Positions 19,703-27,722 of a stretch of 64,000 nucleotides of DNA are shown here, in pieces. Origin of the DNA: Rhodobacteraceae bacterium WFHF2C18. Its GTDB lineage: Bacteria > Pseudomonadota > Alphaproteobacteria > Rhodobacterales > Rhodobacteraceae. Location: assembly GCA_002166865.1 (NCBI GenBank), contig NHTQ01000001.1, positions 930,001 through 994,000 on the forward strand. Reading direction: 5' to 3'. Position 1 is the first letter of the stretch, and every line of letters begins with the position of its first letter. Under the pieces are notes generated by a model. That model ran no database searches, had not been told where the DNA came from, and saw only the letters and a list, made by a program, of their open reading frames with translations. Position numbers and translations under genes: made by a program.

Positions 19703-20378
19703 TGTCGCCCGCGCCTGCCCGGCGGGAGAATTCCGTTTCGCCGCCCTCGGCCAGGACACGGGCCTGTTCGACCCAGTCATCCCGGCTGACGCGACCCTTG
19801 AAGCCTTTCAGGTTGCCGTCCATCCAGGCCACCTCGGCCGGACCCCAGGCCGCGATCTGGTCGAAATGGTAGATCCCGTGGTCGTTCAGCGTCTGCTCAA
19901 GCTTGGGTCCGATACCCTTGATCTGTTTCAGATCGTCGGCCTGGCCACCCCGCGGCGCCGCCAGCCCCGCGGGCTGCGACCCCGTGTCCGAATCCCGCGC
20001 GCCGTCATCACGCTCGGGCGGGGTGTCCGCGGCCGCGTCCTCGGCCGGCGTGGCGCGGGTCACGGCCTCGACCGCCTCGCGCGAGCGCTCCGCCGCCTCG
20101 GCGGCCACTGCCCGGGCCTGCCCGGCTGCCGCGGCACCGGCCTCTTGCAGCGCCTCGCGCGGAGCGGCCTCCTCGGTGCGGCTCTGCCCGACCCCGCCGG
20201 GGCCGCAGGCCAGCCGCGTCAGCGCGATCCCCACCAGCACGGCCAGCGCCAGCCCGATCATCACCGCCGCCAGAAGCCCCAGGGGCGCCGCCGCCAGCCA
20301 CAGCGCCAACAGCCCCACGGCACCGGCAAGGCACCAGCAGGCGATCTGGCAGAGGCTCCATTGTGCGGGTGCGGCCAT
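19695..20378 (-). CDS. Membrane protein sharing the NuoE C-terminal H3TH-like domain
   Basis: The 227-residue protein has two N-terminal hydrophobic helices (about residues 10-57), a low-complexity Ala/Glu-rich linker (about 60-145), and a C-terminal 80-residue domain beginning DDLKQIKGIGPKLE and containing [15 protein letters not shown]. By hand alignment about 58 of these 80 residues are identical to the last 80 residues of the neighbouring NuoE. The domain resembles the helix-3-turn-helix module seen in COG3743-type proteins. The gene lies 32 nt after nuoE. A membrane-anchored partner of NuoE/complex I is an inference; no enzymatic motif is seen. Confidence 0.8.
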   Translation of the reverse strand: MAAPAQWSLCQIACWCLAGAVGLLALWLAAAPLGLLAAVMIGLALAVLVGIALTRLACGPGGVGQSRTEEAAPREALQEAGAAAAGQARAVAAEAAERSREAVEAVTRATPAEDAAADTPPERDDGARDSDTGSQPAGLAAPRGGQADDLKQIKGIGPKLEQTLNDHGIYHFDQIAAWGPAEVAWMDGNLKGFKGRVSRDDWVEQARVLAEGGETEFSRRAGAGDND

Positions 20379-20410
20379 CGCAGTGCTCCCCCGTGCTCCC
20401 TAAGGCGTCC

Positions 20411-21628
20411 CTAGTCGTCGTCTCCCTTTTTCGCCCGCGCGGAAAACTCCGTGTCCTCGCCGGCGGCCAGTTTCCTGGCCTGTTCGACCCAGCCATCGCG
20501 GCTGACCCGGCCCTTGAAGCCGACCAGGTTCTCGTCCATCCACTGGACCTCGTCCGGCGACCAGTCGGCGATCTGGTCGAAATGGAAGACGCCCAGATCG
20601 TTCAACTTCTTCTCCAGCTTGGGGCCGACGCCCTTGATGTGCTTGAGGTCGTCCGGCCCGTCCCCGCGCGCCTCGGACAGAAGCGCGGGCTTGACGCCCT
20701 CGCCCTGCTCGTGGTCGGGCTCCTGCGGTTCCTGCATCGGGGCGGGCTCGGCCTTGGGTTCGGGCTTGCCCTTCTCGAAGGCCTGCGCCTCCTGCTTGGC
20801 GATGCCGGTCTCGTCGATCTCGGCGCCCTTGCCGGGCTGGGGGTAACGCGTCTTCTCGCCCACCTCGACCGGCGTCTCGTTGAGGTCCACGGCTGGATCG
20901 GCCGGCTGGTGGCGCGCCCCGCGTTCATGCCAGGGCGCCAGGACCGGCACCTCGCTTCCGTCGATGCGCTTGATGGTGTCGTCCATCTGCTCGGCCAGCG
21001 CGACCGAGGCGTTGTGCGCGGTCCGTCCGCTTTCGAATTCCTTGAGCGAGGTCAGCCCGCCCTCGGGTTCGCTGGCATAGCGCCCGTTCTGCGGCCCCGG
21101 CGTGGGTACGCGCCCCGCGGCCAGTTCATCGATGATCCAGGCCATCTGCTCGGCCGTCAGGTCCTCGTAGTAGTCCTTGCCGATCTGCGCCATCGGCGCG
21201 TTCGCGCAGGCGCCCAGGCATTCCACCTCTTCCCAGCTGAACTTGCCGTCGGCGCTCAAGGCGTGCGGCTGGCCGGCGATCTTCTCGCGGCAGACGGCAA
21301 CCAGATCCTCGGCGCCGCAGATCATGCAGGACGTGGTCCCGCAGACCTGGATGTGCGCCACGCTGCCCACCGGCTGCAGCTGGAACATGAAGTAGAAGGT
21401 GGCCACCTCCAGCGCGCGGATGAAATCCATGTCCAGCATCTGCGCGACATGCTCGATCGCCGGCCGGCTCAGCCAGCCCTCCTGCTCCTGCGCCCGCCAC
21501 AGCAGGGGAATGATCGCGCTGGCCTGGCGGCCTTCGGGATACTTGGTGATCTGCGCCTCGGCCCACGCCTGGTTCTCGGACGTGAAGGCGAAGCTCTCGG
21601 GCTGCTCGTGGTGAAGACGGCGTAGCAT
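20411..21628 (-). CDS. nuoE: NADH-quinone oxidoreductase subunit E with long C-terminal extension
   Basis: The 405-residue protein starts with a normal NuoE: thioredoxin-like fold with [2Fe-2S] ligands C96, C101, C137 and C141 (CGTTSC, CLGAC). Standard NuoE is about 160-240 residues; the extra 165 consist of a Pro/Lys/Glu-rich linker (about 240-325) and an H3TH-like domain (326-405) starting [14 protein letters not shown]. Long NuoE proteins of this type occur in Rhodobacteraceae. The same domain is repeated in the next gene (19695-20378). A lipoprotein gene lies 2 nt upstream. Confidence 0.95.
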   Translation of the reverse strand: MLRRLHHEQPESFAFTSENQAWAEAQITKYPEGRQASAIIPLLWRAQEQEGWLSRPAIEHVAQMLDMDFIRALEVATFYFMFQLQPVGSVAHIQVCGTTSCMICGAEDLVAVCREKIAGQPHALSADGKFSWEEVECLGACANAPMAQIGKDYYEDLTAEQMAWIIDELAAGRVPTPGPQNGRYASEPEGGLTSLKEFESGRTAHNASVALAEQMDDTIKRIDGSEVPVLAPWHERGARHQPADPAVDLNETPVEVGEKTRYPQPGKGAEIDETGIAKQEAQAFEKGKPEPKAEPAPMQEPQEPDHEQGEGVKPALLSEARGDGPDDLKHIKGVGPKLEKKLNDLGVFHFDQIADWSPDEVQWMDENLVGFKGRVSRDGWVEQARKLAAGEDTEFSARAKKGDDD

Positions 21629-21630
21629 TC

Positions 21631-21981
21631 TCAGGCACAGGCTCCTGTCGTCAGTTTCACTCCGCCCTCCGGCAGGCGCACGGCCTTCTCGGTGGACAGG
21701 TAATAGGATGTGATGTCTTTCACCTGCTGGCGCGTCAGGCCCGCCTGCAATTCCACCGGCAGGTAGTCGGACTCGCCCACCAGCGTGCAGTCGACCGAGG
21801 CGACGGCGGCCTCGTAGGCGGCCAGGTCCTTCTGCGCCACGCCCTCGGGCGGCGCGGCGCAGGCCCCGGCCAGGGCCAGGGCCCCGATCAGCATCGGAAA
21901 ACGCAGGGCGGCCACCTGTCGCGCGCCGTCTGCGAACCGCGCAGCCCGCGGCCGGACGGGGATGTCACGATGCGCGCTCAT
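21631..21981 (-). CDS. Predicted lipoprotein between nuoD and nuoE
   Basis: The 116-residue frame has a hydrophobic stretch ending in lipobox LAGAC (Cys 41) and a short mature part with two more cysteines ([18 protein letters not shown]). ATG 21981 is preceded by GGGAG seven nt upstream; the internal ATG at 21894 gives a more ordinary 87-residue lipoprotein but has no visible ribosome-binding site. Which start is used is open. It ends 2 nt before nuoE and follows nuoD by 62 nt, so it is probably cotranscribed. Function unknown. Confidence 0.72.
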   Translation of the reverse strand: MSAHRDIPVRPRAARFADGARQVAALRFPMLIGALALAGACAAPPEGVAQKDLAAYEAAVASVDCTLVGESDYLPVELQAGLTRQQVKDITSYYLSTEKAVRLPEGGVKLTTGACA

Positions 21982-22043
21982 CCCGTCGCTCCCGACGGCG
22001 CGGCGGCCTGCGGCCGGATCACGGCGGAGGGCGCGGGAGGCGA

Positions 22044-23267
22044 TCACCGGTCGATCTCCCCGAAAACGACGTCGAGCGTGCCGATGATCGCCGCCACGTC
22101 GGCCAGCTGGTGGCCCCCGGCGACGTGATCCATCGCCTGAAGGTGCAGGAATCCCGGCGCGCGCAGCTTGGCGCGGTAGGGCTTGTTGGTCCCGTCCGAG
22201 ACCAGATACACCCCGAACTCGCCCTTCGGCGCCTCCACGGCGGCGTAGACCTCGCCCTCGGGCACGCGGAAGCCCTCGGTGTAGAGCTTGAAGTGGTGGA
22301 TCAGCGCCTCCATCGAGGTCTTCATCTCCCCGCGGGTGGGCGGGGTGACCTTGCCGCGGGCCAGGATGTCGCCCTGCCCCTCGGGCGCGCGCAGCTTCTC
22401 GATCGCCTGCAGGATGATCGCGGTGGATTGGCGCATCTCCTCCATCCGCACCAGGTAGCGGTCGTAGCAGTCGCCGTTCTTGCCCACCGGGATCCTGAAG
22501 TCGAACTCGTCGTAGCACTCGTAGGGCTGGGCGCGCCGCAGGTCCCAGGCCAGGCCGGAGCCGCGCACCATCACGCCGGAAAAGCCCCAGTCGAGCACAT
22601 CCTGCTCGTTGACCACGCCGATGTCGCAGTTGCGCTGCTTGAAGATGCGGTTCTCGGTGATCAGCCCGTCGATATCGTCGATGACCTTGGGGAATTCCTT
22701 GGCCCAGGTCTCGATGTCGTCCAGCAGCTCGGGCGGCAGGTCCTGATGCACGCCCCCGGGCCGGAAGTAGGCCGCGTGCAGGCGCGCGCCGCAGGCCCGC
22801 TCGTAGAAGACCATGAGCTTCTCGCGCTCCTCGAAGCCCCAGAGCGGCGGGGTCAGCGCGCCCACGTCCATGGCCTGCGTGGTCACGTTCAGCAGGTGGT
22901 TCAGCACCCGCCCGATCTCGGAAAAGAGCACGCGGATCAGCGAGGCCCGCCGCGGCACCTCGATCCCGGTCAGCTTCTCGATGGCCAGGCACCAGGCGTG
23001 TTCCTGGTTCATGGGCGCAACGTAGTCCAGCCGGTCGAAATACGGCAGGTTCTGCAGGTAGGTGCGGCTTTCCATCAGCTTCTCGGTGCCGCGGTGCAGC
23101 AGGCCGATGTGGGGGTCGCACCGCTCCACGATCTCGCCGTCAAGCTCCAGCACCAGCCGCAGAACGCCGTGCGCCGCCGGGTGCTGGGGACCGAAGTTCA
23201 GGTTGAAGTTGCGAATCTTCTGTTCGCCGGTCTGGATGTCCTGAAAACCCTTGGAGCCGTCCATCAT
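22044..23267 (-). CDS. nuoD: NADH-quinone oxidoreductase subunit D
   Basis: The 407-residue 49-kDa-type subunit shapes the quinone-binding pocket together with NuoB. Recognisable segments: [54 protein letters not shown], and the C-terminal [12 protein letters not shown] tail; the conserved histidine and tyrosine near the quinone (GVHRGTE region and Y in [10 protein letters not shown]) are there. The start overlaps the stop of the upstream 56-aa gene by 4 nt (ATGA). Confidence 0.97.
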   Translation of the reverse strand: MMDGSKGFQDIQTGEQKIRNFNLNFGPQHPAAHGVLRLVLELDGEIVERCDPHIGLLHRGTEKLMESRTYLQNLPYFDRLDYVAPMNQEHAWCLAIEKLTGIEVPRRASLIRVLFSEIGRVLNHLLNVTTQAMDVGALTPPLWGFEEREKLMVFYERACGARLHAAYFRPGGVHQDLPPELLDDIETWAKEFPKVIDDIDGLITENRIFKQRNCDIGVVNEQDVLDWGFSGVMVRGSGLAWDLRRAQPYECYDEFDFRIPVGKNGDCYDRYLVRMEEMRQSTAIILQAIEKLRAPEGQGDILARGKVTPPTRGEMKTSMEALIHHFKLYTEGFRVPEGEVYAAVEAPKGEFGVYLVSDGTNKPYRAKLRAPGFLHLQAMDHVAGGHQLADVAAIIGTLDVVFGEIDR

Positions 23268-23434
23268 GCTTGGCCTCCTTCACGCTTGGCCCCGAAGGCC
23301 ATGATATATAGCAGCACGAGCGCGCAGATCGGGAAGATGGCGGTGATCGCCCATGCCTTCGCGATGCCGTAATCGGGCAGCAGCTTCCAGAAGGGAACCA
23401 CGAAGGCCACCGACAGAAGAACCAGCCAGATCAT
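23264..23434 (-). CDS. 56-aa two-helix membrane miniprotein between nuoC and nuoD
   Basis: A short frame ATG 23434 to TGA 23264 encodes 56 residues: [20 protein letters not shown], a short polar turn (DYGIAKAW), then [20 protein letters not shown] and a Lys/Arg tail (AKREGGQA). Two membrane helices with both ends predicted cytoplasmic. GGGAG lies 4 nt upstream of the ATG and the stop overlaps nuoD's ATG as ATGA, so translation is probably coupled to nuoD. Codon use is like neighbours. Such a small membrane frame is plausible as a supernumerary subunit or assembly factor of complex I; no function is known to me. Confidence 0.8.
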   Translation of the reverse strand: MIWLVLLSVAFVVPFWKLLPDYGIAKAWAITAIFPICALVLLYIMAFGAKREGGQA

Positions 23435-23459
23435 CCCGCTCCCTTTCGCCGCGCGTCGC

Positions 23460-24065
23460 TCATTCGGCCTCCTGCTTCTCGTCGCCGGGCAGGATGTAGT
23501 CCGCTCCCTCCCACGGCGACATGAAGTCGAACTGCCGGTATTCCTGCACCAGGTTGACCGGCTCGTAGACCACGCGCTTCTGCACTTCGTCGTAGCGCAC
23601 CTCGGTGTAGCCGGTGGTCGGGAAATCCTTGCGCAGGGGATAGCCGCTGAACCCGTAGTCGGTCAGGATCCGCCGCAGGTCGGGATGGCCCGTGAACAGG
23701 ATCCCGAACATGTCGAAGACTTCCCGCTCGAACCAGTTGGCGCAGGGGTGCACCCCGGTGATCGAGGGCACCATGTCCTCCTCGCGCACGGCCACCCGCA
23801 GGCGGATGCGCTGGTTCTGGTACATCGACAGGAAATGATAGACCAGGTCAAAGCGCTTGGGCCGCTCGGGATGATCCACGCCGGTGATGTCGATCAGCGT
23901 GGAGAACTTGCAGGTCTGATCGGTCTTGAGGAACTCCACCAGGCCCGCGATATTGGCCAGCGCCACGTCGACGGTCAGCTCGCCGCGCGCGATGTGCCAG
24001 TCCAGCACGCAATCGGGGCGCTTCGCCTCGATATGCCCGCCCAGTTCCTTCAGCGCGTTGCTCAT
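23460..24065 (-). CDS. nuoC: NADH-quinone oxidoreductase subunit C
   Basis: The 201-residue 30-kDa-type subunit of the peripheral arm helps attach it to the membrane arm. Family signature visible: [50 protein letters not shown] broken by the conserved YPLRKDFP. NuoC and NuoD are separate genes here (not fused as in E. coli). nuoB lies 53 nt upstream; the 56-aa gene begins 25 nt downstream. Confidence 0.97.
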   Translation of the reverse strand: MSNALKELGGHIEAKRPDCVLDWHIARGELTVDVALANIAGLVEFLKTDQTCKFSTLIDITGVDHPERPKRFDLVYHFLSMYQNQRIRLRVAVREEDMVPSITGVHPCANWFEREVFDMFGILFTGHPDLRRILTDYGFSGYPLRKDFPTTGYTEVRYDEVQKRVVYEPVNLVQEYRQFDFMSPWEGADYILPGDEKQEAE

Positions 24066-24118
24066 CGGCTTTCGTCCTTTCCCGCGCGCCCGGCGCGCGA
24101 TGGTCCTTGGCGCGCGCC

Positions 24119-25095
<977 letters not shown>

Positions 25096-25153
25096 AGGGT
25101 GGCTCCTTTCATGCGCCGCGCAGGGGCGCATTCAGATGGCTGCAGTATCTGAT

Positions 25154-25185
25154 CAGGGTTTAACCCTGCCCCATGACGGGGTCAA
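25154..25185 (-). promoter_or_regulatory. Candidate nuo promoter with palindrome
   Basis: On the minus strand TTGACC (25185-25180), a 16-nt spacer and TTAAAC (25163-25158) fit a sigma-70 promoter about 56 nt upstream of the nuoA start. The -10 is embedded in the palindrome CAGGGTT-t-AACCCTG (25154-25168, 7-bp arms around one base), a good candidate operator. No regulator is assigned. Confidence 0.45.
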
Positions 25186-25272
25186 CCAAGGCCGCGCACA
25201 ATCGGGGCCGAAGAAGCCGCCAATCCGCCGCCTGTGAAAGGACCTATGACTCAGGCCCGCGCTGGCAAGGTG

Positions 25273-26055
25273 TCAGGACGCCCAGCCGGGGCTGCGCTTG
25301 TCGAAAAAGGCGGCAATCCCCTCGGGCGCCTCCTCGCCCTCCCAGCAGGCGGCCAGTTCCGCCACCGTGTGGGCGATCACCTCTTCGTCGATGCGCGGGC
25401 CCAGATCGCGCAGAAGCGCCTTGGCGCGGGCCACGGCGCCGGGCGCGCAGGACAGGTAGGGCGTGACCTCCGCCTCGACCGCCGCGTCCAGGTCGGCCGC
25501 CGGCACCGCGCGGGCCAGCAGGTCCAGCCGCACCGCCTCGGCGGCATCGAACCGGCGGCCCGACATGAAGACGCGCCGCGCCTTGGCCTCGCCCATGCGC
25601 GCACAGACGTAGGGCCCGATCGTCGCCGGGATGAGCCCCAGCCGCGTCTCGGTCAGCCCCATCAGCACGTGATCGGCCCCCACCGCCACGTCGCAGACGC
25701 TGGCCATGCCGACGCCGCCGCCGAAGGCATTGCCCTGGATCCGGCCGATCAGCGGCTTGGGCAGCGTGTTGAGCGCCTGAAGCATGTGCGCCAGCCGGGC
25801 CGCCTCGCGGTTGCGATCCGCCGGCGCCGCCTCGAACTGCTGGCGCATCCAGCCCAGGTCGCCCCCCGCGCAGAAGGACTTGCCCGCCGCCGCCAGCACC
25901 ACGGCGCGCACCCGCGCGTCACCGCCCAGCTCCGCGGCCGCCTGTGTCAGTTCCCCGATCATCTGCCCCGACAGCGCGTTGTGCTTCTCCGCCCGCTCCA
26001 GCCGCAGCGTCGCCACCCCGCGTCCGTCGTGCTCGATGCTGATCGTCTCGTACAT
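25273..26055 (-). CDS. liuC: Enoyl-CoA hydratase family, probable methylglutaconyl-CoA hydratase
   Basis: The 260-residue crotonase-fold enzyme would hydrate 3-methylglutaconyl-CoA to HMG-CoA in leucine degradation. Visible: oxyanion-hole segment SFCAGGDLGWM (about 65-75), IQGNAFGGGVGMASVCDVAVG with the second oxyanion glycine, and TETRLGLIPATIGPYV with the acidic residues region. The specific substrate is inferred from the context: it follows HMG-CoA lyase by 48 nt and lies downstream of methylcrotonyl-CoA carboxylase genes. Sequence alone only supports the crotonase family. Confidence 0.86.
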   Translation of the reverse strand: MYETISIEHDGRGVATLRLERAEKHNALSGQMIGELTQAAAELGGDARVRAVVLAAAGKSFCAGGDLGWMRQQFEAAPADRNREAARLAHMLQALNTLPKPLIGRIQGNAFGGGVGMASVCDVAVGADHVLMGLTETRLGLIPATIGPYVCARMGEAKARRVFMSGRRFDAAEAVRLDLLARAVPAADLDAAVEAEVTPYLSCAPGAVARAKALLRDLGPRIDEEVIAHTVAELAACWEGEEAPEGIAAFFDKRSPGWAS

Positions 26056-26103
26056 GCCTTCCCCCTTGTCCTTCCCCGAGAATCCGCGGCGAAAGTTTCC
26101 GCC

Positions 26104-26958
26104 TCAGGCCGCCCGCAGCGCCCGGGCAAGCCCCGCGGCCTGGGCGATCTGCGCCCCGTCGAGCCCCGTCTCGAAGCCGATCTCGCTCAGCCGGGCGTGC
26201 ACCTTCTCGGTGGCGACGTTGCCCTTCGCCCCCGGCGCGTAGGGGCAGCCGCCCAGCCCGCCCACGGCGGCGTCGAAGACCCGCAGGCCGCGGCCCAGCG
26301 AGGCCTCGATGTTCTCCAGCGCCCGGCCGGCGGTGTCATGATAATGCCCGGCCAGCCGCGCCGCCGGCACCGCGTCCAGCACCGCGTCCAGCATGGCCTC
26401 GATGCCCTCGGGCGTGGCCTGGCCGGTGGTGTCGCCCAGCGAGATCTCGTAGCAGCCCATGCGCAGAAGCTCCCCTGCGACCCGGGCCACCTGCTCCGGC
26501 GCCACCGGCCCGTCGTAGGGGCAGTCGGTCACGCAGGAGACATAGCCGCGCACCGGCAGGCCGGCCTCCCCCGCCGCCTCTGCCACCGGCGCGAAACGGG
26601 CGAGGCTTTCGGCGATGGTGGCATTGATATTGGCGCGCGAAAACCCTTCCGAGGCAGAGCCGAAGATCGCCACCTCGTCCGCGCCGGCCGCGATCGCGCG
26701 CTCAAGTCCTTTCAGGTTCGGCGTCAGCGCCGCATAGCGCACGCCCTCCGCGCGCCGGATCCCGGCCAGCACCTCGGCGGAGTCGGCCATCTGCGGCACC
26801 CATTTGGGGCTGACGAAGCTCGCCACCTCGATCCGCCTGAAACCGGCCGCGCTCAGGCAGTCGATGAGGGCAATCTTGTCGGCCGTCTCGATGGGCCGCG
26901 TTTCGTTCTGCAACCCGTCGCGCGGGCCGACCTCGAATATTTCCACGCTTTCAGCCAT
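26104..26958 (-). CDS. mvaB: Hydroxymethylglutaryl-CoA lyase
   Basis: The 284-residue TIM-barrel enzyme cleaves HMG-CoA to acetyl-CoA and acetoacetate, the last step of leucine degradation. Visible: EVGPRDGLQNE (metal and substrate binding), VEVASFVSPKWVPQMAD-like segment, YVSCVTDCPY, GHYHDTAGRALENI and the catalytic Cys in GLGGCPYAPGAKGNVATE. ATG 26958 is preceded by GAGAGGGGG, supporting this start over a much longer open frame that is an artefact of the GC-rich codon pattern. Also called liuE. Confidence 0.94.
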   Translation of the reverse strand: MAESVEIFEVGPRDGLQNETRPIETADKIALIDCLSAAGFRRIEVASFVSPKWVPQMADSAEVLAGIRRAEGVRYAALTPNLKGLERAIAAGADEVAIFGSASEGFSRANINATIAESLARFAPVAEAAGEAGLPVRGYVSCVTDCPYDGPVAPEQVARVAGELLRMGCYEISLGDTTGQATPEGIEAMLDAVLDAVPAARLAGHYHDTAGRALENIEASLGRGLRVFDAAVGGLGGCPYAPGAKGNVATEKVHARLSEIGFETGLDGAQIAQAAGLARALRAA

Positions 26959-27053
26959 GACCCCCTCTCTTTCCCGGGTACCCCGGGGCTTTGCCCGTCG
27001 GGCGCGGACAACCGCTTTTCGGGCGCGCCGCTGCCGCGAAGATCCCGGCGCGC

Positions 27054-27722
27054 TCACCCATCCCATGCCTCGTAGAAGTCGCGCTCGTAAAGGCGTGCCG
27101 CCCCCGCCTCCGGCAGCGCCGCGCGGAAACCGGGCCGCTCGGTGATGCGCGCGTACCATTGCGCCGTCTCCGGAAACCCGTCCAGCCGGGCGAAGTGGCG
27201 GGCCATGTAGACGGCCTGCCCCACCGCGATGTCGCAGGCCGAGAAGCCCGAGGTCAGCAGGTAGTCGCGGTTCTCCACCGGGGTCGAGAGCCGCGCCTCG
27301 ATCGCCGCGTAGCATTTCTGCAGGCGCGCCGCCTCCAGCTTCATCACGACGGGGCTGCGCAGCGCGTCCTCGTAGAGCACGATGTGCTGCTGGGTCAGCG
27401 CCGCCACGTGCTGGCTGATCGTCTCTGCGAAATGCAGCCAGACCAGCCAGGCCATCCGGTCCATCTCGCCGGGCAGGCGGCCCAGCCCGGCCTCGGGGAA
27501 GCGCTCGCAGAGGTACTCCATCATCGCGCCCGATTCGAACATCCGCTCGCCCTCGATCTCCAGCGCCGGCACCCGGCCGGCCGGCGACAGCGACAGGAAC
27601 TCCGGCGCGCGCAGCGTCTTGTCGAAGGCGTGTTCGACCACCTGGAACGCGACCCCCAGTTCATTGAGCAGCCAGAGCACCCGCATCGACCGCGTTTGCG
27701 GCGCGTGATGGAGCGTGATCAT
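27054..27722 (-). CDS. Glutathione S-transferase family protein
   Basis: The 222-residue protein has a thioredoxin-like N-terminal domain (MITLHHAPQTRSMRVLWLLNE, GRVPALEIEGERMFESGAMMEYLCERFP, the latter carrying the glutathione-binding Pro and ES motif) and an all-helical C-terminal domain. The substrate is unknown. Its ATG overlaps the stop of the carboxylase alpha-subunit gene by 4 nt and the HMG-CoA lyase gene follows after 95 nt, so it is embedded in the leucine-degradation operon. A role in detoxifying reactive unsaturated acyl-CoA or aldehyde intermediates is possible but speculative. Confidence 0.9.
   Translation of the reverse strand: MITLHHAPQTRSMRVLWLLNELGVAFQVVEHAFDKTLRAPEFLSLSPAGRVPALEIEGERMFESGAMMEYLCERFPEAGLGRLPGEMDRMAWLVWLHFAETISQHVAALTQQHIVLYEDALRSPVVMKLEAARLQKCYAAIEARLSTPVENRDYLLTSGFSACDIAVGQAVYMARHFARLDGFPETAQWYARITERPGFRAALPEAGAARLYERDFYEAWDG

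Noticed and set aside
26971..26987. CCCGGGTACCCCGGGG near the HMG-CoA lyase start as another repeat copy
   Set aside because: Lacks the TCAAG loop and AAGAGG module of the composite repeat; a simple GC palindrome is expected by chance here.
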